A stretch of DNA of 64,000 nucleotides from Lepidodermella squamata (Eukaryota > Gastrotricha): the NCBI GenBank assembly GCA_047495785.1, contig JBLDXI010000074.1, forward strand, positions 992,001-1,056,000, in the 5' to 3' direction. Position 1 is the first letter of the stretch. Each line of letters starts with the position of its first letter. The notes beneath the pieces were generated by a model. The model searched no databases. It saw only the letters and a program-made list of their open reading frames with translations, and was not told the origin of the DNA. Shown here one piece after another: positions 34,476 through 44,939 of the stretch. The position numbers were made by a program, and so were the translations under genes.

Positions 34476-35035
34476 ATTATCTGATGACACGGACTAAGGC
34501 TCTTAGCACTGATTGCCTCTCATTCTGATGATTTCAAATCATTTGCGTTCAATAAAACAATCTCAATTTAGTGAAACTTACAAGAGTATTACTGGTACCA
34601 TTATTTGCATATGATTAGATGCTATAAGCATCAGGCAATCGGCTATGCGAAAAGACCTATCCCGCAGTTTCAAAATTTCGAAATATTCTAGTTTGAAATT
34701 TGATGGTTCGAATATTTGTGTTATTTGATACTTATTCCTGCCGCAAAACACGAAAAAGCGAGTAGCGAGACAAATCATGGACCTAGTTGTAGCTGTAGCA
34801 CAACCAGATGCTGTGTTGAATCGGTATTGAGTGATTGGAAGAAGTAATAAACTGTCTCTGTGGAAAGGCTCAGCATGTTGCCATCCTAACGAGCCACGTT
34901 GTATTACGAAAATTGCTCCAGCAGTCTTATGTATACAAACCTGCATCTGCTGCATGCTATCGCTAACGTCCGCAGAGTTTCACATTTCCCATTTAGTTTC
35001 ACTATTTCAAAACAGATTTTGATATTTTCAAAATA
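34476..35035. other. Intergenic
   Basis: 3' end of the small peptide gene, then AT-rich DNA leading to the next promoter. The open stretch on the minus strand at 34578-34955 has no recognised motif. Confidence 0.4.
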
Positions 35036-36133
35036 ATGTCTGCGTTCATAAGTGAGTTACGATTTTTTTCGACGTTTTGGTATACCTTTCTATCTTCCCA
35101 ATAGGATTAGTTTTGCTGAGTTGTTTTACTGTCGCTTCATTCGGCTTCTACCTAAAGGCGACCGATGTCTTGCCCGAAGTTCATCTGCAATCCCCGAGGC
35201 AGTCCTATTTCGAGCCATTAGCTGACCCCGAAATCGATGAAACCGGCGATTTCAAACGCCGCAGTATCGACTACGACCACTTCATCGAACGCCGCCATGT
35301 AAACCCCCAAGTTCAGAGGGCAAAAGCTCACGTTGCCGTAGCAGCGGCTATGGACCACGCTCACCATCATCACGGCTACCCGCACCACGTTGGTCACTAC
35401 CCTGTTAACCCGCATCGAGGCCGGCGTGACGTTGGAACAAATCCGGCAGCAACTGGCAACGCGTGGCATCAGGATAATCATGCGAGTCGCCATGAATCAG
35501 CAGCGGCTGTGTTTGCCCATCACCAGCACGATAAGCAAGATGGAGGCCGCAGGCGTCGCAGCTTTGGCAACTCGCTCGAAGGTAAGCTCTTGAATTATTC
35601 TGGCAATTTATGCGAGGATGAAGGCATCATATTCTCGAAAATGTGAAATCGAATTGGAAGGAGAATGCTCTTCTCAAAAATTTATTGTATATTTTATACA
35701 TGATGTAATATTTTGATTGCCGATTGTTCACTATTCTATGATAGATTATGGAACCGAATACTCTTCGCCTGTCTTTCGTTATGAAAACGTGGAGAATCCT
35801 ACGGCAGGGTTGGACAACATCTACGGCTACAACAACAACTTCTACCCAACGTTTTTGACCCCGAATTTCGAAACGCAAGCTGCTTCAGAAGATGAAGATG
35901 CTGATGATGATCAAGCTGTCGAATCATTTACTGGTAGCAAGGAAGCGGAAGATGCCGAACTCGAGGCTGATCTGATCGATGTCATGCCGGACGAGGAAGA
36001 AGCTGATTCGGATTACGCTGGTCAGTTTCAAGCAGCTGGCCACGGCTCTGAACTGCCCGATTCAGCTAGATCTGATCCGAATTTCGCTCCGAGCAAAGCT
36101 CCATGGGGTTTCGATGGAACTGGCTTCAACTGA
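35036..36133 (+). CDS. Secreted His-rich and acidic protein, three exons
   Basis: Exons 35036-35051, 35105-35581 and 35745-36133 join in phase to give 293 aa. The leader is MSAFIRLVLLSCFTVASFG; without the small first exon the alternative start at 35077 gives a weaker leader. Residues of about 60-150 are rich in His (HAHHHHGYPHHVGHYP, HQHDKQDGGRRRR) with several paired or multiple Arg sites (FKRRS, RGRRDV) that could be cleaved by furin-like proteases. The C-terminal third is acidic and ends APWGFDGTGFN. The His runs suggest metal binding, as in some byssal, venom or matrix proteins, but no known family is recognised. Confidence 0.7.
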
Positions 36134-36256
36134 ACTCATATAATTCTAACAGTAAATGTGTTCTTTTGTAATTTTCGTTTGCCGGATTTCATTGTTATCA
36201 GAAAAATAAAATTCAGATATTGCTAAGTACATGGCGGATTGTTTTTAATAAAAAAT

Positions 36257-36551
36257 CTGCGGCGATAACAGCAAGCTGACGTCTCTGTTGACTGGCGAAG
36301 ATGCTGACGGGGATGGAGAAGGCGACGCTGAAGTTGATGGTGAGGACTCACGCAGGAAGAGGCCGAATCTCGGGCTGGAGACCTGCAAGCGTCACGGCGA
36401 CTGCGCCTCGAGGAAGCAAGCCTGCTGCAAGGCTAAGCGTGGCAGCAAGTACCAATGCCGCCGCCCAGCCTATGTCGTTGAACAGACTGAAGACGGCGCT
36501 GTTGTTCGCTTTGAATGCTTGTGCAAAGGATTTCGCCCCTGCTGGGGCTGA
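36257..36551 (+). pseudogene. 5'-truncated Cys-rich family copy (member 5)
   Basis: The sequence begins abruptly at tgcggcgataacagcaagc, in the middle of the homologous exon of the 46.5 kb gene, and runs to the stop with CKRHGDCASRKQACC, nine residues, CRRP and FECLCKG. No leader or promoter precedes it, only AT-rich DNA. The reading frame itself is intact, so truncation is the only visible defect; the 3' end has AATAAA. It is probably a recent fragmentary duplicate. Confidence 0.75.
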
Positions 36552-36929
36552 ACACATTTACCTTTCCAATAAAATCAAGCAATAAAAACACTTACTGGGT
36601 TTCCAAAATTTCTTTTGAATTAAAGTTTTTCGCGTTCTGAGCGTGAGTTTCATAAGTTGATAAGTTTTAGTAGCAGAATTACTGCACAGCTTCATTCAGG
36701 ATTCAGTAATAGCAAATCTTCTCGAGCAAAATGTTGAGATTTGAAGTATTATTCAGGATTGCGGTTATTGGATAAACCTTGATCATGAATATCGAAAGAA
36801 ACTTCAGTGATAGACTCAGCTGAACAGTCTGAAATTCTGAACAATCTCCTTGTCGCCATACCTAATAAACTCATTAACTGAACCACTATCCCAGAGAGCG
36901 AAGTAGGACATCAGAACTGGTAGGGATCA

Positions 36930-37045
36930 CAAAAATCGACATAAGGGTCCCCCCTTTGGTCTTTGGCTGGGTTCACTTTGCGGATCGATGGAACTGGTAG
37001 GGATGATCCCTAGTGGTACTTTGCTCTCTGCAGTATCCTGAAAAA
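36930..37045 (+). repeat. Dispersed repeat, copy 1 (copy 2 at 44341-44455)
   Basis: Both copies run from aaatcgaca(t/c)aa through ggtcttt(g), ccgatggaactggtaggga (or a close variant), ggatgatccctag and ggtacttt/cgctctct. They are in the same orientation. The second copy carries an extra ccatccct. Confidence 0.8.
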
Positions 37046-37199
37046 CGTTAATCCTGGCTGTTTGGGAGAGTACGGAATGGCTCGCGAGACTCGCGATGAG
37101 AGAGCGAATCAGCAGGAATGAAGTTATACCCATAAACATTGAAAATACTGAAGCGGTGGTGACCATACCCAACAATATTTCACAAAAGTCATCATTTTT

Positions 37200-37490
37200 G
37201 GCATAACTTTTGGCTATTACATACTTGAGAAATATCATCGCACCAAATTAGTGTGGCTGTTTCATTGCGTCCTTCTCTATCTAGATTCTAGATTGTCCTT
37301 TACATGGTAAAAAAACGCATACATGTTACGGGTTGTTAGGTGGATTTTGACGGGGATGAAAAAATGAACGCTCCAGTTACATATTCAACTCGCCCGCCGA
37401 TAATGGCTACATGCAACCAAACAGTATCCTTTACGTGCATATTTTAATTGCTGATTATATTCAGTACTCAAAATAACTGGGTTAGCAAAG
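37200..37490 (+). repeat. Dispersed repeat shared with about 43700-43910
   Basis: The two regions share, in order, cttctctatc, gattgtcct, gggatgaaaaaatga/gggactgaaaaaatga, cactccagt/gctccagtt, aactcgc, aaaatggctac/ataatggctac, accaaac and ctgggtta. One lies upstream of the temptin/monooxygenase gene, the other upstream of the GH17 gene. Confidence 0.7.
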
Positions 37491-37569
37491 GTCAAAGTCA
37501 CCGTCTCTTATTGCCTCAAAGAGCTGAAGGGACAAACGGTCCAGCTATATAAAACTCAACTGCATTGAC

Positions 37570-40500
37570 ATGATTAAATTTATACTCCTTGCATTAAGCT
37601 GTCTAGCACTCCCGCTTTATGCTTACCCAGAATATAGGGACTCAATTCCCAACGGGAAAAATGTGGCGAATCCTTGCGATCGAAATATAAAGTGGGCTGT
37701 TTGAAATTGGCGGTCGACCTTGACCGAACCACTTGGAAGTTGATTGTACCGCCAAATGGCGAATGATGATTGGTCGAATCGTTGTATTTAAACCTTCTGT
37801 AAATATTATATGGGGAGGGAAGATTTGAAGAAATAAACTAGAGATCGTGATTAACGTGTTTTATTGTTGCCAGTAGAACTACTAGCCTTGGTCTTCTCGC
37901 CACACTGGTGTCAGAAGTGACCGGAAGAAGAAGTTTCTGTTTCGAACTACAGTGTGTTTAGCGCCTTGAAGGCGTTGGGGGCTCGGGTTGTACCGACGCC
38001 CGGCGTAATATGGTAACAGTTGCCTTGGTTGACATCCTGGCGCAATGGCTCGATTCAGCAGTTGAGGGTTTTGGCCAATGGAATCTGTGCGGAAGGCAAG
38101 CGATCGAAGATAACGAAATCGGCGAAATGGCTGCAACGACAGCGACAGTATGCTGTGAGCCGCGGCCTGGCATGGCGATGGTACGAACGCAACTGGGTGA
38201 GAAGAATGCTCCGATGTTTCCGGTGAAGCTACGGCGAATGAAAAAGGTGAAGCTATCAGCTTTTCGCAAGATTGACTGGCCTGCGAAGGCGCGACGGATG
38301 GCAATGAAGCCGAGCCAAGTGAAGATGCCGCCAGTGAGGAAACCGTTGCTATTTTTCGTCGTCAGTCGACCTCGTCGGAAAAAGAAACGCCGTAATGGTT
38401 CGTCGTGTGTCGAGTGCGGTAGCAGTATGGTATCGAAACGGTTCGAAACGATCGCAAGGTTCACGACTGTGTCTAGCGGCTGATTGGGCCGATCAACCCG
38501 TTGAACTCAAGCGGCAACGTCCTATGTCAGGTAATACATAAAGACTTGCGCTCTGTCCGAATGTGTGCCACCGGCCAAGTGTGATTGAGTAAATTGTTAA
38601 GATTGAAACGTTCATTAATGATTTTCTAACAAGAGGAGGTTTTTTTTTCGATGAATGGCTGAGGAATTGCTTGGCGTAAAAAAAATACGCAATGATTTTT
38701 TATAGACTGGGACGCGTGTGTGAGCATCTAATTTTCTAATTGATGAATGAATGTATAGATAGTCACATCAAGTGAAGTGTTGGTTCTTAAATTATAAATT
38801 GTAATTGTTTATCTCGTTCCGCAAAATTTTCTTTAAAATGGCCGTAACTTCTTCTGTTTGTATCAATATGATGTGTAATTAGCGAATAGCTCTCATTACA
38901 ATTGTAAATAGTCGAGCGAATCGTTCTTTCTCTTGTATATTGTTGTTAAATGAATGAAGCAAATCTGCTCTGCACTATATATCTGCCCATCTCTTCCAAG
39001 CCTTTCAACTGTGAATTTGCCTTGGTGACGCTTTTTTCTGCACTTGCCTCGATATTATAACATTTTCTTTGTGAAATAATGTACCCACGAAAGTACCTGA
39101 AATATGCTCTTCTCAAATCAATGGTCTATTATTCGCTGGAAGTCATACGAAGTAGCGTTATCATTTACGTTAAACAATATTTTTTTTATTTGCCCGCTCG
39201 TTAATATTTACGATTTCAGAATGTCGGTTGGGCGATGAGCCAGGCGGCCCGGTCCGGCTTCGATGGATGTCGCCGAGCCGAGGAAGCTTGGGGGTCGTCT
39301 CTTCTCGACCAGCGGGAACACGAGAAGTTTTTGAAGCCCTTAGCGGCGAATATTACCAATGAATAAACGTTTGCATTTCAGATCATCGAGATCGCTATTT
39401 TTTTGTCTTGACTAGTCTCATCCTAATATTATTTTTCTGAACCCCTCTGTCTTGGTCTTGTCTTACGCTTTCTTTCCTTGTCTTGTCTTGTCTTGTCCTA
39501 TCGAGTGAACCTGAACTGTATATATTGTATGCTGTTTTTTTGGATTTCTTATATCTATATTGTAAACCGAAAGGTGGGAGGAGTGTGGCGAAGCCACCTG
39601 TTTGAAATTGGCGGTCGACCTTGACCGAACCACTTGGAAGTTGATTGTACCGCCAAATGGCGAATGATGATTGGTCGAATCGTTGTATTTAAACCTTCTG
39701 TAAATATTATATGGGGAGGGAAGATTTGAAGAAATAAACTAGAGATCGTGATTAACGTGTTTTATTGTTGCCAGTAGAACTACTAGCCTTGGTCTTCTCG
39801 CCACAATGGTATAGGGTTCATTCAGAAGTTCTGAGTTTGCATGAAATGTTTATCTAATTGCCAGGGGTGGGCCATGAATTAGCCGGAGGGCAAGGCCCTT
39901 TAAACAAATTTGGCCGTGACTTCGTGAAAGCCCGTAAAACCTGGACAGAATGGCTGTGCACACACGACAGTGACGGAGATGGTCGATCAAACGGCGAAGA
40001 ATTAGGTGACGAAAATTGCAGCTGGCAACCAGGCCAGGCGGACCCGGTATCGACCAACCAGATTATCACCCACCCTGGAATCTGCGAACCTGTTGAATCT
40101 GAGAAATGCAAGGCTCTGAACGGCGAATTCATCAAACATGTACCAGGCTGCTCTTTTTCAAACGAGCCATGGTGCCCGGCGATTAACGACTCGAGCCTCA
40201 ACGTCCAGTCAAGAACATTGGTCTTAAATAACTACTCTATACCAGCACAACAGACAACCTATACCTGTCAACAATTCTTGCTACCAGCTGATGTTGATTA
40301 TTCATTAATAGCGGTAAGAAACCCACCATAATGCACCTGTATTTTTGACTTTACTTCTATATTTCAGTATGAAGCTATCATTGATAACCAAGAAATCACC
40401 CATCATATCCTTCTGCATTCCTGCAATTCTGAAGCCGAAGAAGCGAATCTAGGGGATCAGTATCAGGGCCCGGTTGAGTGTGATATGACACCAGCGTGTT

Positions 40501-41915
40501 GGAGCTTGGCAATCGGCTGGGGATTCGGATCCACCCGAGGCCGATGTTACAGCAGTAACGTAGCTGTTGCCATGGGCAAAAGCATGTTTCGCAAAGTTGT
40601 CCTGCAAATCCATTACAACAACCCGCGACTAAAATCAAATCATCGGGATTCATCCGGCTTTCGGCTGTACTTCGCGCCGGCTTCGCTTGTTAAGCGTCCT
40701 GATAGCGCTTCTCGATGTGGGGTTTCGGCCAGGACGAAATTCACCTGCCACCTGGGATGCCCGGAGTCAGCATTCACTCATGGGCGTTTCTCAATAGCTC
40801 ACGATGCAGCATTGAAAGGCTGAAACCGCATTCAAAATATTACATAAGTTACATAAATTTCCACATGCATTTGATGGGATATCACGCCAGACTGGCGATT
40901 CGCAAGGCTAAGACTAAAGCGATGATAACCTTAATTGATGAGGACGTTACTTACGACAGGCCGAAAGCGGTCGAATATTTTGATAAAAACCAATCTCCCG
41001 TGGTAGAACCTGGGGATGATCTTTTCTTAGGTCTGCTCAAATGATTTTTGGTTAACTCAAGGCTCATCTGTAATTTTCAGAGTGTACCTACCGGACGACA
41101 GAATTTAAATCTCATACCTTTATGGGGCCGCATACGAGTGATGACATGTGCATCGCTTTCATCGAGGTCTATCCAAGACCTCAGGAGCTAAACTACTTTC
41201 CCTTGTACAACTATGCCGACGTGAGTCAAAAATACGTGCGAAACTTTGTTTCCTTTTTCCATGATGACACCGCGAAGAATCAAAATTTACCAAAGAAATC
41301 CTAAAAAATTGTTTTCGGTTACAGGAATTTTCTATACCCGCTTAGATTTCACTCGGTGGATCATGATTTTAATTTCCCGTGAATTTTATTGCCGGTTTTC
41401 TTGAATTATGTTTTCTGTTTCCAATAGGTTAGTCCCATTTGCATGGATAACGATGCCTACTCGTGCAATTTGACTTCATTCGCACCAGCTATTGAGCGAG
41501 TCATTGATAATGCAACTGCGTTTGCTTCATTCAACGCCAGTTGTTTCTCGCAGCAAATCAAATCTTCGTGCCGCCCGAATGCGAAAGGTTCGTGATAAAT
41601 TTCACTTTGAGGGTAATGAATTGTATTTCTCCTCATGGCAGTGAGTTGGACAAGCTTGGTTTGAAAAACCATCCATGTATGCTACAACCAGTCTTTCGAT
41701 ACTATGCTCAAAAAATGACGTCGCATCAATCAGAGGCTTACAAGCTGCATTGGGGTGTAGCCCCATGCTTGAAAATCGAACCCACGTCTTCGTATTCGAT
41801 AATTGATTCCAGGTATGTCAAGCCGAAGAGCCGAAAGACTGCTAAAACGAACCAGGGCGTTGCCGTTGGAATCAGTGCATCGCTTATCATCACTTTGATA
41901 TTCATTTCGATATGA
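37570..41915 (+). pseudogene. Temptin/copper type II ascorbate-dependent monooxygenase-like gene, broken by an LTR element and a frameshift
   Basis: Exon 1 (37570-37696) encodes MIKFILLALSCLALPLYAYP and the temptin start SIPNGKNVANPCDRNIKW. Exon 2 (39865-40313) continues VGHELAGGQGPLNKFGRDF and the calcium-site-like HDSDGDGRSNGEELGD, then enters the monooxygenase. Exon 3 (40368-41030) holds the copper-site motifs ITHHILLHSC, VLQIHYNNP and HMHLMGY. Exon 4 (41081-41220) holds CTYRTTEF and SDDMC (Met ligand). From 41428 on, the C-terminal exons are uncertain; a hydrophobic end (GVAVGISASLIITLIF) suggests a membrane or GPI anchor. Two lesions are seen: the exon 1 donor is replaced by LTR sequence (TGGG runs straight into the LTR), and near 40712 the frame shifts before WGFGQDEIHLPPG with no splice sites. 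It resembles DBH/PHM-family enzymes that hydroxylate small amines or peptides, fused to temptin. As assembled it looks dead, possibly only in this haplotype. Confidence 0.75.
37697..39805 (+). mobile_element. Short non-autonomous LTR retroelement with identical LTRs
   Basis: A 208-bp sequence (37697-37904) is repeated without difference at 39598-39805. The 3' LTR is complete from TGTGGCGA at 39584 to TCGCCACA at 39805, giving 222 bp with 8-bp inverted ends. The 5' LTR lacks the first 14 bp. Just inside is ctggtgtcagaagtgacc, placed like a primer-binding site; just before the 3' LTR is aaaggtgggaggag, a purine tract. The 1.7-kb interior contains a basic open frame at 38010-38483 (157 codons, KKKRR near its end, a CxxC) but no protease, RT or integrase. 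LTR identity means a recent insertion. No clean target-site duplication is seen. Confidence 0.9.
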
Positions 41916-42259
41916 TATTCGTTTTGAGGCTTGGATAATATTGGGCAAGCTCATCCATATAAATATTATAAAATCCAAATAGCAAAAATAAAAACTTTGA
42001 TGGCGGCCAGGTGAAGCCGCAACGGCCCTGTTTGGTGATTTGAAGGTGTACGAGCTTCGGGCTGATAACACAATATAACAATCAGGCAAGTCAGGCTCAG
42101 GAGACGGATCGCATCTCCTGCTTACTAGATGAGGTTGAATGAGGTCCAGAGATGAGGTTGAATGAACACAAACGGCTCAGAAGTTTCTATTTATTTACAA
42201 GTTTGCAACAATTCAACGAAATAATCGAAAGAAAATGTATTATTTAAAGCGGTTAGAGT
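41916..42259. other. Convergent 3' intergenic region
   Basis: Two close copies of gatgaggttgaatga near 42127-42164 are the only pattern. No gene. Confidence 0.45.
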
Positions 42260-43528
42260 TTAGAGTGATCGCGGGAATCCGTTCGCTTTCATTTTCCGAT
42301 CCCAAGTGAACCAGCCAAAATGCTTCTCAAATGTTTTGCCCATCGAGTTGTCATCGTGACGCCGGTCGTGGAAGGCGAACCAGAACGCTGGCTTGCCTCT
42401 AGTTGCCCCGCCCGTGACCCAGCGCGCCACGGCTTCGTAGTACTGCTTCGCCGTAGCCAGACTAGCCTGAACCCCGCCGTTATGACCCGCGCCGCCTGCA
42501 GTCGGAAAACCGGTTTCGGTGAGCACGATCTTCGACTTATCATAGCGCTGCATCATCTGATTCCACTGGTCTTGGAGGGGCGCGGCTGGGTGTTGGTGGT
42601 TGTAGCGTCCAAAATACGGGTAGATGTTGACTCCGATGATGTCACAGGCAGCAGCTAGACGCTTCGTCTCGCCAGAAATTCTGTTGTCCACCCACTCCGT
42701 TATGCGCTGAACAGTTCCAACTGGAACTCTTCGACCTGAAACAACTCGAAGACATCAAGAAAATGAGCGAAAATTGAAAAGTCTAAACTTCTATCATCGT
42801 GTAATTTCTGCCATTTTTTAAGACATTCAAGCCATACCTGTCCCGCGTTTTACAGCATCTCGAATGCCGTTGATTCGGTTGATTATGTCGTTTGCCGTGA
42901 ACGGTCCATTTGGTTTCAGATTTTCGTTACCGACTAGAATCGCTACAACTGTATTCGGGTACCTCTTAACAGCATCAACAGCCGCCTGAACTTGAGCACC
43001 GTACCAGTTCTCATTCGTCATGAAAACGCCAAGGTATAACTTGACCCCGTATTTCGCCGCAGCTTGGGCAACAGGTACGCCGTGAAAGGCCGAGTAAAAC
43101 GTTCTAACGTACTTGACGTAGCGCGACATCTGCCGAAAATCTTCGTCAATCGCACCGGCTAGATTGCCGAGTTTCCCACCATTCAAAGGATACTCCTTGT
43201 TATGCATTGCGTCGTAATTAGCGCCGAGCAGTTGTACCACTCCTCTGCGTTCGACATTATCGATAATTCCACAGATCGCCTCCGAGTCATCCGATGTTTC
43301 AATCTCCGGAGCCTCGCCTGATTTGAGAGTACAAATGCCATCCGACCATTTGAAATGGGTGCAATCTTCGGTGCTTTCACATTCGTCTGCGCATTCTTCG
43401 CTTGGCAGTTCAGCACTTATTAGATCTTGCTCATCGTCGGAGAACGTGCAGCCTTCGTCGGTTTTTACTTCAATATCCGCAGCAAAAACTGCCAGAAAAA
43501 AGATGGCGATACACACGATTAGTCTCAT
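42260..43528 (-). CDS. Secreted GH17 beta-1,3-glucanase with N-terminal PAN/apple-like domain
   Basis: Exons 43528-42838 and 42735-42260 (GTATGG...TTTCAG, phase kept) give 388 aa. Leader MRLIVCIAIFFLAVFAAD; residues of about 22-95 form a Cys-rich PAN-like module (GCTFSDDEQDL, CADECESTEDCTHFKW, ICTLKSG, AICGII). The GH17 barrel follows: GANYDAMHNKEYPLNGGK, YVKYVRTFYS, GVKLYLGVFM, then the acid/base Glu in AILVGNEN, VPVGTVQR, DIIGVNIYPYF, and the nucleophile Glu in VLTETGFPTAGG, ending with PAFWFAFHD and KHFGWFTW. Both catalytic Glu are present. GH17 is a plant, fungal, oomycete and bacterial family; the phrasing here reminds me most of oomycete enzymes. The spliced intron and leader show it is a host gene, so horizontal acquisition is the likeliest explanation. 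It probably digests or senses microbial beta-glucan outside the cell. Confidence 0.9.
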
Positions 43529-44062
43529 TGAAAATTGATGGGTTGAATATTTTGCTTATTAAGCTGAGATGTAGGTTGCTAGCCGTACCAAATGGCGTAA
43601 TACGCATACAGTACCATCTTGATAAAGCTGGGAAACTTTAATCATGAAAGTTTGCGAGAGCTTGCGAGGCTTTTACGATGAGAGGACGAATCAGTATGAA
43701 TGCGCCCATTTTATTGAGTACTTCTCTATCCGGATTGTCCTAAGACTAAAAATGCACACTGGTGCGAAATTTTACGGGACTGAAAAAATGAGCACTCCAG
43801 TATTTCCAACTCGCTCGCTGAAAATGGCTACGAACGTGCGACCAAACCGGATCTTACACATGCATAATTCATTTTCTTATAATCAGTACTTGAAGTTACT
43901 GGGTTACCAATATAAACCTACCTCCAGTTTCAGTCTTTGATCAGTAATACGCCATGCATTGGCTTGCTCGCCGTCTGAACCATGTCTGCTCAGCGCAAAT
44001 AACAAAATAACAAAAAACACTGGGGCCTGTCCGGGAACGGAACCTGGGACCATTCTCTACAG

Positions 44063-44155
44063 GACGCGTTGGCCGAGTTGGCCGGTTAAGGAGATGGATT
44101 GCTAATCTTTGGGTTAGAATTCCTTGCCCGCGAGGGTTCGTATGCCTTCTGCGTC
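44063..44155 (+). tRNA. tRNA-Ser(GCT)-like sequence, probably a pseudogene
   Basis: GACGCG at the start pairs with TGCGTC at the end; TGGCCGAGTTGGCCGGTTAAGG resembles a serine D arm with extra bases; the anticodon loop TTGCTAA contains GCT; a long variable arm and GGGTTCG follow. The anticodon stem has a T-T mismatch and the T loop is one base long, so it may be inactive. Confidence 0.45.
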
Positions 44156-44255
44156 TTAACAACTTTTGCCTCGGTTAAAGCTGACGCTAGTGTTTTGCGT
44201 TTTCCAATAAGCTTTTGGTAAAAATGGTAAAAACATGTTTTAAAAAAGAAAATGC

Positions 44256-44326
44256 TCCTTGGCAGGGAATCGAACCCTGGTCTCCCGCGTGACAGGCAGA
44301 GATACTAACCAATATACTACCAAGGA
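44256..44326 (-). tRNA. tRNA-Asp(GTC)
   Basis: The minus strand folds well: acceptor TCCTTGG with CCAAGGA (7 of 7), anticodon loop CTGTCAC with anticodon GTC, and T arm CAGGG-TTCGATT-CCCTG. The D-arm text GTATATTGGTTAGTAT is typical of eukaryotic tRNA-Asp. The length is 71 nt without CCA or intron. One or two G-U pairs in the anticodon stem are unusual but tolerable. Confidence 0.9.
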
Positions 44327-44939
44327 TTGCAAATTGGATCAAAAAATCGACACAAAGGTTCCCCTTGGGTCTTTGAATGAGCTCACCGGACGGACCGATG
44401 GAACTTGTAGGGATGATCCCTACCATCCCTAGCGGTACTTCGCTCTCTTCAACTCGTTGACCTTGCGATAAATTTGCCACAAATCCGGTATCCGGTTTCC
44501 TTTTGGCATCCATTATTTGGGCTAACTCTCGAAAACGAGGAGGAAAGGTCACATGTCAAAGCGGATGGAATGATTATTAATATCAATATCGCAAACTAAT
44601 TCCTCACTTATGATTATGTATAAGTTTTAACTATTAGGGAATTAGCGACACCAGATAATATATGGCCGGCCCCACTGATGAAAACAAATTTCCGTATTCT
44701 ATCCTTCATGCAGTTTCTTGAATTCTCTACAACAGATAAAGAATTAATAGTTGAAACTAACACTATTACCTAATTAAATTGCTTGCATCACGTTTTTTCA
44801 CCGGCTTCTTGTGCATACAAGCCGCTAATTTCTTCATAACATTTGAGCGATGTTCGCGTGCGGTTTTTGAAAATTACATCGATGATGCCACGTCGCTTCG
44901 GTCTTTATGTTATCATTCGCCAAGTGCATCGGCATAAAG

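Larger units (their letters stand above)
36552..37569. other. Intergenic DNA with two dispersed repeats and a promoter
   Basis: It contains the repeat copies described at 36930 and 37200. A TATA box (ctatataaaactc, 37546-37554) lies about 20 bp before the ATG of the temptin/monooxygenase gene. Confidence 0.6.

Noticed and set aside
38010-38483. Independent host gene inside the LTR element
   Set aside because: It lies wholly between two identical LTRs and has no leader or recognised domain; more likely element-derived.
42260-43528. GH17 gene as microbial contamination
   Set aside because: It has a phase-keeping GT-AG intron, an animal-style leader and shares a dispersed repeat with its flanking DNA.
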